From CAYSUS01 sp964434165 (lineage in GTDB: Bacteria > Planctomycetota > Planctomycetia > Pirellulales > Thermoguttaceae): a DNA stretch of 64,000 nucleotides. The translations under genes were made by a program, and so were the position numbers. The stretch is from NCBI GenBank assembly GCA_964434165.1, contig CAYSUS010000008.1, positions 51,758 to 115,757 on the forward strand. The letters run 5' to 3'. Positions 57,600 to 64,000 of this stretch are shown piece by piece. Within the stretch, counting starts at the first letter, position 1. The number at the start of each line of letters is the position of its first letter. The notes beneath the pieces are model-generated. The model searched no databases. It saw only the letters and a list, made by a program, of their open reading frames with translations, and was not told the DNA's origin.

Positions 57600-60500
57600 T
57601 CAATCCTGATCGGACGGGCTCGCGCCTTGATCGCTAGGTGACTCGCCTCGAAACAGCTCGTCCACGCGCTCGGCGGAGAGCGCCTTACGGTAGATGCGGA
57701 AGTCGCGGATGCGTCCCTTGAAGGGCTTGTGGCTGGAGGGAATGGCGATGTCGCGCCCCGTCGCGTGCAGGCCTTCGGTCATCGTCTTGGAAATCGCGGT
57801 GCGGCCGTCCGGCTTGCCGTTGACATACCAGCGGACCTCGCCGGCCTTGCGAGCGACCACGGCCGCCAGGTGGGTCCAGGCACCGATGGCAAGCGGCGTG
57901 GTGGTTGCGGCACGCACGCTGCGGCCGGGACCGCGGCCCTCGCCGAGCACCAGCTCGGCATGGCCATTATCCACTAGGTTGATCACCCACCAGTTCTCCG
58001 GGAAGTCCTCCTTGCCCAGCAGCCGGACTCCGTGGCCCGCGACGCTGATCCACAAGGCCAGCGTGAAATCGTCGTTGCCGAAGCGCAGGTGCGGAGCGTC
58101 GGGGATCACGGCGGCGCGGGGAGCGCCGTCTGCCACGAGGCACGGCTCCTCGTCGTCCTCGCTCCAACGGCCCGACACCTCGGCGTCGTGCCCGTGCCCC
58201 GAGCAGTCGCGGGCTACCAGACCGGCGCCCTCGTCGAAACGCCATCGCCCCACCAGGCCCGGCTCCTCGGCCGTCTTCACCGGAGGCAGCGCCGCGCGCC
58301 AGGCCTCGGGCGAGAGCGGCGTGCCGCCGCGCCCCGCTTCCTGCGGCCACAGGCAGAGCACCTCACCGTTTGCCAGGGCGAGGTAAAGACTACCCCCGGC
58401 GGCCGCCATGCCGTCCCAGACGGGAGTGGCGGGCAGGGTCATCTCGGCAAGCACCGAGCCGTCAGAGGGTGAAACCGCCAGCAGCGAGGCCGGCGCCTTG
58501 CCTTCCAACGCCGCCTGCGAGGTCAACGGGCTGCCCAGGGGCCCGGCGACGAACAGCACGTCCCTAGTCCTCACCATCGCCCGGACGCGGATCGGGACCC
58601 TCTTCCACCAGCGGTACTCAACCGCTTTCTTGCCGCCCAGCGCTAGTTTGCGGTACTCCCGGGCCGAGAGGTCCAGCGGCACGTCGCTCGTTTTGGCCGC
58701 GGCGAAGAGCGCCCATTGGCCACCCGGCTCACACTTGGGCCGCTCGTAGAAGTTCTGTCCGTAGCCGTAGACGGCGTTTTGGCCCTCGGCCAGGATCCGC
58801 CCGGAAGGAAACAGGACGCGGCTCAGGCGCAAGTCGTAGAACGCGCCCTGATGGGGCGAGGTGTACATGGGAGCGTAGGTCCACAGCAGACGATTGGTGG
58901 TGTCCGAGCTGAGGTAGCCGTCGGGTGCGTGCAAATGGGTGACCCGCTCGGCATTGGGCTCGCCATCCAGGTCGAAGACGTGGTGCCGCATGAAGATGTG
59001 CCGGCCGTCGCTGGAGAGTACGTCGCTCAAGTATCCTTCCACTCCTTCCTCGTCCAGGACCTCGCACCCGTCGGGGCCAAGGGTCGAGAGGACGCGGTCC
59101 ACGACCTTGCGTCCCGTATGGGGCTCCAGTCCGTAGAGGCGAATCCCGCCGTCGAGATAGGACGATCGTCCGGCCGCGAAATAGACGAGGCCGTCGACGA
59201 CCAGCACGCTCCCGCTGACCGGCCAGACCGATTCCAACTGCCCGCGCGAGACGATCAGCCGTTCCTCCGGGCAGGCGAGGAACCGCCACACCAGGGCTCC
59301 GTCTTCGGCCCGCAGGGCGCGGACCGAGCCGTCGCGGCAGCCCACGAGGACGAGTCCTCGGTGGACGGTCGGCGGCGAATCGATGCGTGCGGCGAACGTG
59401 GTCTGCCAGAGGGGCTTGCCCGTCTCGGCGTCCAGCGCGTGGAGCGTGTGGGCGTCACTCGAAGCGAGGAACGCGCGGCCACAGGACACCACCGGCGCGG
59501 TGAGCTTCCCGCCCAGCGGTCGCTGCCACCCGAGGAGCAGCTCCGCAGCCATGTTGGTGCTTGCCCTGCCGCTGCGGGCGGCGTCGTGACGGTAGGTGGG
59601 CCAGTCGTCCGAGGGCGCGTCGGGCTTGTCCGTCGTGGTCTGACCGTAGGCTGGGCCGCGCGCAAGTCGCTCGTCCTCCGTGATCTCGACCCTGCGCGAC
59701 GGCGGCTCGGAGCTCATCGCCAGAAACCCGGACAGCTTCGCCCGCACGTAGCAAGCGCAATCGTGCGGAGGGACGTACAACCGGCCGTTGGCAGGCAGCA
59801 CGCCGTAGTGGCAGCTTCCCCGCGTCCAGTGATGGGCGGCCAACTCGCCTGTCTCCGTATCGAGCAGCTCGATGCCGGCCCGGGCGGCGAGCACCTTACG
59901 GCCGACCACCTTCATCTGATGGCAGCGGTGATGCTGGAAGCGGAACCCGTAATGCCCCGAGACGGTCTTCTCGACCTTGCCGGAGCGCGGATCGTAGGCG
60001 CGATAGCCGAGGTCGTCGTCGAGAGGGCGCCAGAGGTTCATCTCCGTGTCCGGTCCCCACAGATATCCGTCGAACCCGAACAGATCGACGGGCACCGAGT
60101 AGTTCGAGGGCGCGTAGTCCGTACGCCAAAGCGCCTTTCCGTCGGCCGCCGAGACGACGTTGAGCTGCCGCCCTCCCGCGAAGGCCACCACGTCTTCGTA
60201 GAGGATCAGCGTGGCCGAGAACTGTGGGGCCAGGAAGATGGTCGCCTTCTCGGCCCCGGGGCTGTCCGGGTTCGCCTGATCCCGCAGTGCGATCTTCTGC
60301 CCCGTGGGAGGCGAGACCCACCTTGCCTCGCCGGTCCTCAGGTCGAAGCTGCGGATCACCCGGCCGTCGTGGCACACGACCTGCCTGCCGTCGGCGGCCA
60401 GGGTCATCGGCAGGATCATGGTGGGGTCGTGTTTCCATAGGAGCTTCCCCGTGTCGGGATCGACGGCCACCAGCCGCGAGTCGTCGCGCAGCGAGCGGCG

Positions 60501-61598
60501 GAAACCGACGGGCTTGCCGGAGCTCACCAGGGCGACGAGAACCCCGTCGGACAGGACGATCTCCTCAGCCGGACGGGTCGACTCCAGCGTGCGGAGCACC
60601 TCGCCGGTGGCCGCGTCGAGCACGCTGACCGGGGCCGACTCGCCCAGCGTGGCGTAAACCCTGTCGCCGATAGCGACCAGGCGGCGGTTGGCCTGGACCG
60701 GTCCGACCTTCTTGCCGCCGCGGGCGCCGACCCAGCTCGCCAACTCGTGCCGCCAGAGTCGGATGCCGCTGAACGCGTCGCGCGCGATCAGCGACCACGT
60801 TCGAGTGCGGGCGGCGAAGTGCGAGTCGTCGAGGGTGTAGAAGAGGCGGCCCCGCGCCGAGACTAGGCTGCTGGTCTTCACGCCGCGGTTCCAGCGCGGC
60901 AGCGCGTCCCACTTGAGGTGGCGCGGCGCGCCGGCCCGCTTGTCCTGGCTGACCGCGTTGCCCGTGGCGTCGTACCGGGCGTGCGACCACTCGTCGAGGT
61001 CCGCTGGCCAAGGCTTTCGGTAGGTCGTCAACTTGCCCTCGCGCATGATCCGCGCCACACCCAAGGGCGCCAGCACGCGCTCGATCTCTCTGGCCTCCAG
61101 GCGCACGTCCTCGTCGGCGACCAGCAGCAGATTCACCACCCCGTCGGCATACGGGAGATAGGGGCCCTGCCACGCGGCCGCGGAAACGCGGCCGTAGGCC
61201 CCCGCATCGCGAATCCGGCCGCGCACCGCGTCGAGCCGGTCGGCATCCTGCACCAGACAGTGCACGAGCGAGCCTGGGGCCTCGGCCAGCGAAAGGGCGC
61301 GGCTCGCGTCGCGGCATCCGGCGTGCACGATCAGCCCGCCGTGGATGCCGTCTTGTGCAAGGGCCGGATCGCGCGGGCCCTGCGACGAAGTCCCTGTCTC
61401 GGCCGACCGGGCCGAAACCGGGTAGAGCGCCGCACCGCATGCCAAGGCCGCAAGCAGGAGAAGACGGCCGGCGCCCCGTCGCAGCCGCCACAGTCGTCTG
61501 ACCGTCGCTGAGCGGTTGTAGAGGCGACGCCGCGGTGTGGGCACGGGTTCGCAAGAACGGCTTGTAGGCGCCACCGGCGCGCTGCCTCGATTCCTCAT
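57600..61598 (-). CDS. Secreted PQQ beta-propeller protein with methyltransferase-like N-domain and LamG C-domain
   Basis: The 1332-residue protein has an N-terminal arginine-rich region with a hydrophobic signal segment (GRLLLLAALACGAALYPVSA). A degenerate SAM-methyltransferase-like domain follows (about 95-205: GGLIVHAGCRDASRALSLAE and YADGVVNLLLVADEDV). A long series of PQQ/BamB-like beta-propeller repeats comes next (about 230-1130, for example VWRFLACPEERLIV and HALDAETGKPLWQ). A C-terminal LamG/concanavalin domain is recognised by GLVGRWRFDEGAGLVARDCSG and KEDFPENWWVINLVDNGHAE. This architecture is typical of planctomycete secreted proteins of unknown function. ATG 61598 has AAGGA seven bases upstream; an in-frame ATG at 61643 is less likely. 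A carbohydrate- or quinone-linked role is a guess. Confidence 0.82.
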   Translation of the reverse strand: MRNRGSAPVAPTSRSCEPVPTPRRRLYNRSATVRRLWRLRRGAGRLLLLAALACGAALYPVSARSAETGTSSQGPRDPALAQDGIHGGLIVHAGCRDASRALSLAEAPGSLVHCLVQDADRLDAVRGRIRDAGAYGRVSAAAWQGPYLPYADGVVNLLLVADEDVRLEAREIERVLAPLGVARIMREGKLTTYRKPWPADLDEWSHARYDATGNAVSQDKRAGAPRHLKWDALPRWNRGVKTSSLVSARGRLFYTLDDSHFAARTRTWSLIARDAFSGIRLWRHELASWVGARGGKKVGPVQANRRLVAIGDRVYATLGESAPVSVLDAATGEVLRTLESTRPAEEIVLSDGVLVALVSSGKPVGFRRSLRDDSRLVAVDPDTGKLLWKHDPTMILPMTLAADGRQVVCHDGRVIRSFDLRTGEARWVSPPTGQKIALRDQANPDSPGAEKATIFLAPQFSATLILYEDVVAFAGGRQLNVVSAADGKALWRTDYAPSNYSVPVDLFGFDGYLWGPDTEMNLWRPLDDDLGYRAYDPRSGKVEKTVSGHYGFRFQHHRCHQMKVVGRKVLAARAGIELLDTETGELAAHHWTRGSCHYGVLPANGRLYVPPHDCACYVRAKLSGFLAMSSEPPSRRVEITEDERLARGPAYGQTTTDKPDAPSDDWPTYRHDAARSGRASTNMAAELLLGWQRPLGGKLTAPVVSCGRAFLASSDAHTLHALDAETGKPLWQTTFAARIDSPPTVHRGLVLVGCRDGSVRALRAEDGALVWRFLACPEERLIVSRGQLESVWPVSGSVLVVDGLVYFAAGRSSYLDGGIRLYGLEPHTGRKVVDRVLSTLGPDGCEVLDEEGVEGYLSDVLSSDGRHIFMRHHVFDLDGEPNAERVTHLHAPDGYLSSDTTNRLLWTYAPMYTSPHQGAFYDLRLSRVLFPSGRILAEGQNAVYGYGQNFYERPKCEPGGQWALFAAAKTSDVPLDLSAREYRKLALGGKKAVEYRWWKRVPIRVRAMVRTRDVLFVAGPLGSPLTSQAALEGKAPASLLAVSPSDGSVLAEMTLPATPVWDGMAAAGGSLYLALANGEVLCLWPQEAGRGGTPLSPEAWRAALPPVKTAEEPGLVGRWRFDEGAGLVARDCSGHGHDAEVSGRWSEDDEEPCLVADGAPRAAVIPDAPHLRFGNDDFTLALWISVAGHGVRLLGKEDFPENWWVINLVDNGHAELVLGEGRGPGRSVRAATTTPLAIGAWTHLAAVVARKAGEVRWYVNGKPDGRTAISKTMTEGLHATGRDIAIPSSHKPFKGRIRDFRIYRKALSAERVDELFRGESPSDQGASPSDQD

Positions 61599-61923
61599 GG
61601 ATGGGTCCTTTTGGCGTCCTTCAGAGTGTAGCCAGCTCGTCACGGTCTGAGCCGAGACGGCGTGCGTTCGACACGGATTCCATCGTATTGTAACCCGTGA
61701 CGTCGCCTCGGGGCGCGTGCCGCGGGGGGGGCGGCTCCAACGGGGCCGGCGCGGTGGGGCGGCGCGGCGCCCGGAACCCAGCCGTGCGGCCAGGGCGCTG
61801 GCCCACGACGCGGGATGAGCGGGGGGGACGCGCGACGGGACGTGGAGGTGAGGGGAGCGGGCGGGCGACGGTCCTCGGAACGTGCCGGCGGCTCGCGGAC
61901 CGCCACCGCGCCGACCGCGAGAC
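61599..61923. other. 325-base intergenic region upstream of the PQQ/LamG gene
   Basis: No gene is recognisable. It is very GC-rich with several G-runs. One TACAAT-like box on the minus strand (61687-61692) lacks a partner -35, so no promoter call is made. Confidence 0.45.
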
Positions 61924-62685
61924 TCAACGTATGGGCACGCCGTGGCTGCGCAGATACTCCTTCAGCTCCGGGATATCGATCATGTGGAAGTGAAACACCG
62001 ACGCCGCCAGGAGAACCCCGGCCCCGGCCTCGACGGCCTGGAGGAAGTGCTCCAGTTCGCCGGCGCCCCCGGAGGCGACGATTTGCGCCGAGGTCGCTTT
62101 CTTCATGGCGCGGATGACGGGCAGGTCGTACCCAGTCTTGGCACCATCCCCGGCCTTGCTGGTGGGGAGGATCACCGGAACGCCGAACGAATCGACCTTC
62201 CGCGCCCACTCCACCGCGTCCGCGCCCGTCGCGGTGCGGCCGCCGTCGATGTACACCTCGTAGCCGGAGGGCAGGCTCGGATTCCGGTCCACGTCGATCG
62301 CCACGGTCACGCGCTCCGGGCCGAGATCGCGGACCATCTCGGCGATGACCTCGGGCTTGCGAAAGGCCGCACTGCTGGTCGATATCTTGTCGGCCCCAGC
62401 CTGGAGCACCGCCGCGGCCGAGGCCACGTCCGAGATCCCCCCGCCCACCGTGAAGGGCACCGTCGCGGCCTCGGCCACGCGGCGGACCACGTCGAGCATC
62501 GTGCCGCGTCCCTCGACGGTGGCCGTGATGTCCAGAAGCGCGAGCTCGTCCGCTCCCGCCTTGCAGTACGCCTCGGCGCACTCCACCGGATCGCCCGCGT
62601 CGCGGATATCGACGAAGTGGACGCCTTTGACCACCCTGCCGTTCTGCATGTCCAGGCAGGGCATGATACTGACCGGCTGAGTCAT
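61924..62685 (-). CDS. hisF: HisF-family imidazole glycerol phosphate synthase cyclase subunit (divergent)
   Basis: The 253-residue (beta/alpha)8 barrel has PCLDMQNGRVVKGVHFVDIR with the catalytic Asp, GDPVECAEAYCKAGADELAL, VPFTVGGGI and VTVAIDVDRNPS with the second catalytic Asp. It ends FHFHMIDIPELKEYLRSHGV. It makes imidazole glycerol phosphate with HisH in histidine synthesis. It departs from common HisF at the loop usually GAGEILLTSMDRDGTK, here FGVPVILPTSKAGDGAKTGY, and at the INTAA-type stretch, here STSSAAF. No other his gene is adjacent. A paralogous role, for example with glycan-associated glutaminases, cannot be excluded. ATG 62685 has an AAGGG site; a strong promoter lies at 62753. 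Confidence 0.85.
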   Translation of the reverse strand: MTQPVSIMPCLDMQNGRVVKGVHFVDIRDAGDPVECAEAYCKAGADELALLDITATVEGRGTMLDVVRRVAEAATVPFTVGGGISDVASAAAVLQAGADKISTSSAAFRKPEVIAEMVRDLGPERVTVAIDVDRNPSLPSGYEVYIDGGRTATGADAVEWARKVDSFGVPVILPTSKAGDGAKTGYDLPVIRAMKKATSAQIVASGGAGELEHFLQAVEAGAGVLLAASVFHFHMIDIPELKEYLRSHGVPIR

Positions 62686-62752
62686 AGCTTCAATCCCTTC
62701 GGTGCGGTGGGAAGAGGTCTCTCCGCGTCGCGGCTTGCGACCGCCGGCCGCC

Positions 62753-62781
62753 TGTATAGTGCACGGCCGCTGGCGCGTCAA
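62753..62781 (-). promoter_or_regulatory. Sigma-70-like promoter for hisF
   Basis: On the minus strand TTGACG (62776-62781) is followed after exactly 17 bases by TATACA (62753-62758). The leader to ATG 62685 is about 60 bases. This is one of the best consensus matches in the window. Confidence 0.55.
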
Positions 62782-62869
62782 CCGCGCGACGAGCCGATCG
62801 TCCTCGCCTGGTGCCGCGGAGAACAGGATGCGGGACAGGAGGAGAGAGCGGCGCTTCGGGATGTCGCCC

Positions 62870-62897
62870 TTGCCGTGCCGTGGCGGTTTCTTAGAAT
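62870..62897 (+). promoter_or_regulatory. Sigma-70-like promoter for the DUF427 gene
   Basis: TTGCCG (62870-62875) and TAGAAT (62892-62897) are 16 bases apart, about 90 bases before the ATG at 62992. Confidence 0.45.
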
Positions 62898-62991
62898 TCC
62901 GACAGGAGCGCTGTTGCGCGGGAGCCGATCCCGTGACTTCGCCACAGCCTCATCCCATGAATTCTCTCGTTTCATAACCCGGATCAGGAAC

Positions 62992-63498
62992 ATGTCGCTT
63001 CCAATCGGCCTCCAGCGGCGGGTGCGCGACCCCGGCCAGGAATCGGTTTGGGACTACCCCCGCCCGCCCCGGATCGAAGCCTCGAGCAAGCACGTGCAAG
63101 TGGCGTTCGGCGGCATGGCGGTAGCCGACACCCGTCGGGCGCTTCGGGTGCTCGAGACGAGCCACCCGCCGGTCTATTACATCCCGCCGGAGGACGTGCG
63201 CGTGGACTGCCTGGCCGACTCGCCGCGGCACAGCTGGTGTGAATGGAAGGGCGAGGCGACCTACTACCACCTGGTCACGCAAGACCGCACGTTGGAGGAC
63301 GCCGCCTGGACCTACCTCGATCCGCTGCCGCCGTTCGCGGTCCTCCGCGGGCATCTCGCCTTTTATCCCAGCCGCGCCGACGCCTGTTACGTGGACGGCG
63401 AGGCCGTCCAGTCGCAGCCGGGCGACTTCTACGGCGGCTGGATCACCCGCGACATCGTCGGGCCATTCAAGGGCCCATTGGGGACTTCGGGGTGGTAG
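62992..63498 (+). CDS. DUF427-family protein
   Basis: The 168-residue protein matches the conserved core of DUF427: SVWDYPRPPRIE, ALRVLETSHPPVYYIPPEDV, SWCEWKGEATYYHLV and QPGDFYGGWITRDIVGPFKG, ending GTSGW. Members are small, widespread and of unknown molecular function; beta-sheet-rich. The start ATG 62992 has AGGA a few bases upstream. It has its own promoter and no operon partner. Its 3' end faces the minus-strand PEP-CTERM fragment. Confidence 0.87.
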   Translation: MSLPIGLQRRVRDPGQESVWDYPRPPRIEASSKHVQVAFGGMAVADTRRALRVLETSHPPVYYIPPEDVRVDCLADSPRHSWCEWKGEATYYHLVTQDRTLEDAAWTYLDPLPPFAVLRGHLAFYPSRADACYVDGEAVQSQPGDFYGGWITRDIVGPFKGPLGTSGW

Positions 63499-63708
63499 GT
63501 TCCTGACGCCCCGAGTGGTAGTAGTCGTGGGGCGGGTGACATCGGCGAAACCCAGCGGATCGCCTGCGAAGTACAGGGTTCGAGAAGTACGGAGGCCCGG
63601 GAAGACCTGGGTCCGAGAAGCCCACCGGCGAGTGCTTCGTACTGCGTTCTTCCGTACTCCCATACTGTGATGGCGGCTGTCGCTGCGCATCTCCACCCTG
63701 CGTACGCC

Positions 63709-63960
63709 CTACGCAGGCTTGCGCCGCCGCCAGCCGACCAGCCCGAGGGCGACCAGCCCGAGGGCCGCTAGCACGAACGTGGCCGGCTCGGGCACGGCGC
63801 CGACGAACTTCAGCTCGGCAAGGCCCACGCGATCGCCGCCTAAACCGGCGTCGAACCAGTTCGACTGGAACGTCAGCCGCACGGCCCGCGCGGCGTACTC
63901 CCCGCCCAGCGAGAGGCGATGCGTCACGCCGGCCGTGGCGGGGATCTCTAGTGTTCTGAT
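63709..63960 (-). pseudogene. C-terminal fragment of a PEP-CTERM protein, interrupted upstream
   Basis: The frame ends with a complete PEP-CTERM anchor (AVPEPATFVLAALGLVALGL and WRRRKPA). It is preceded by a discoidin/F5-8-like tail (VRLTFQSNWFDAGLGG and VGLAELKF). Reading upstream, the same frame meets TGA at 63961-63963 before any ATG with a signal peptide. The normal N-terminus is missing, so this is a broken gene or the remains after insertion or frameshift. Nothing within the last 37 bases resolves what interrupted it. An upstream frameshift rather than loss is possible. Confidence 0.6.
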
Positions 63961-64000
63961 TCAGAGTTAGCGGAACCTATGGAGGGTTGTGGGGTTTCAT

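Larger units (their letters stand above)
62686..62991. other. Divergent intergenic region between hisF and the DUF427 gene
   Basis: The 306-base gap holds one promoter for each direction (62753-62781 minus, 62870-62897 plus) and no gene. Confidence 0.6.

Noticed and set aside
58716..60440. A 574-codon plus-strand open frame opposite the PQQ/LamG gene
   Set aside because: Antisense to a recognisable propeller protein, with no motif of its own.
63540..63680. A possible inverted repeat or terminator built of GAAGTAC/GTACTTC-like segments
   Set aside because: The pairing is scattered and imperfect, and I cannot separate it from chance in this region.
1..64000. CRISPR arrays, tRNA or rRNA genes
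   Set aside because: I saw no regularly spaced direct repeats, and no cloverleaf or rRNA sequence was noticed in a manual reading. A tool-based scan would be decisive.

Overview
The window is high-GC DNA from a bacterium that is most probably a planctomycete. This rests on PEP-CTERM proteins, exosortase-A (XrtA)-type exopolysaccharide genes, a planctomycete-style Ser/Thr kinase, a large PQQ-propeller/LamG protein, and the 'VPTLRVGT' hairpin repeats that I associate with planctomycete intergenic DNA. Species is not determined.

Layout. 1-2929 (minus strand): a truncated GHMP sugar kinase, a GalU-type UTP-glucose-1-phosphate uridylyltransferase and a PEP-CTERM secreted protein. 2930-4173: a 1.2-kb gene-free region with sigma-70-like promoters in both directions. 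4174-45632 (plus strand): about 37 genes forming one very large polysaccharide cluster. It opens with a NusG-like antiterminator and a polyprenyl-phosphate sugar transferase. XrtA-associated genes follow (polysaccharide deacetylase, TIGR03087-type glycosyltransferase, ligase-like membrane protein, amidotransferase, FemAB-like protein). The cluster also has a Wzm/Wzt ABC exporter, an ulosonic-acid-like trio (SpsF-type cytidylyltransferase, NeuB-type synthase, KdsC-type phosphatase), methyltransferases, an AAC(3)-fold acetyltransferase, an oxidoreductase/aminotransferase pair, a tandem array of four related GT2 enzymes with an embedded sulfotransferase, a rhamnogalacturonan-lyase-like protein, a UbiA/YqeG/GT39 polyprenyl-phosphate sugar group, several GT4 enzymes and the complete dTDP-L-rhamnose pathway (rfbB, rfbC, rfbA, rfbD). 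No exosortase gene is present.

45748-55827 (minus strand) holds three large signalling/protease genes, probably co-transcribed in this order: a secreted trypsin-like protease, an exported TPR-CHAT protein and a transmembrane Ser/Thr kinase-caspase fusion. An ECF-type sigma factor gene (56143-56745, plus) diverges from them. This is the best candidate in the window for an undescribed system: three distinct protease folds predicted on the outer side of the membrane, with one kinase domain inside.

56900-64000: a small secreted protein, the PQQ/LamG protein, a divergent HisF, a DUF427 protein and a C-terminal fragment of another PEP-CTERM protein.

Interspersed repeats are prominent. One 70-90 bp imperfect inverted repeat occurs at least five times at gene junctions of the polysaccharide cluster, and twice it supplies the likely start codon of the downstream gene. 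Coordinates of start codons were checked by reading the sequence. Family assignments are from memory of motifs, with no database search.
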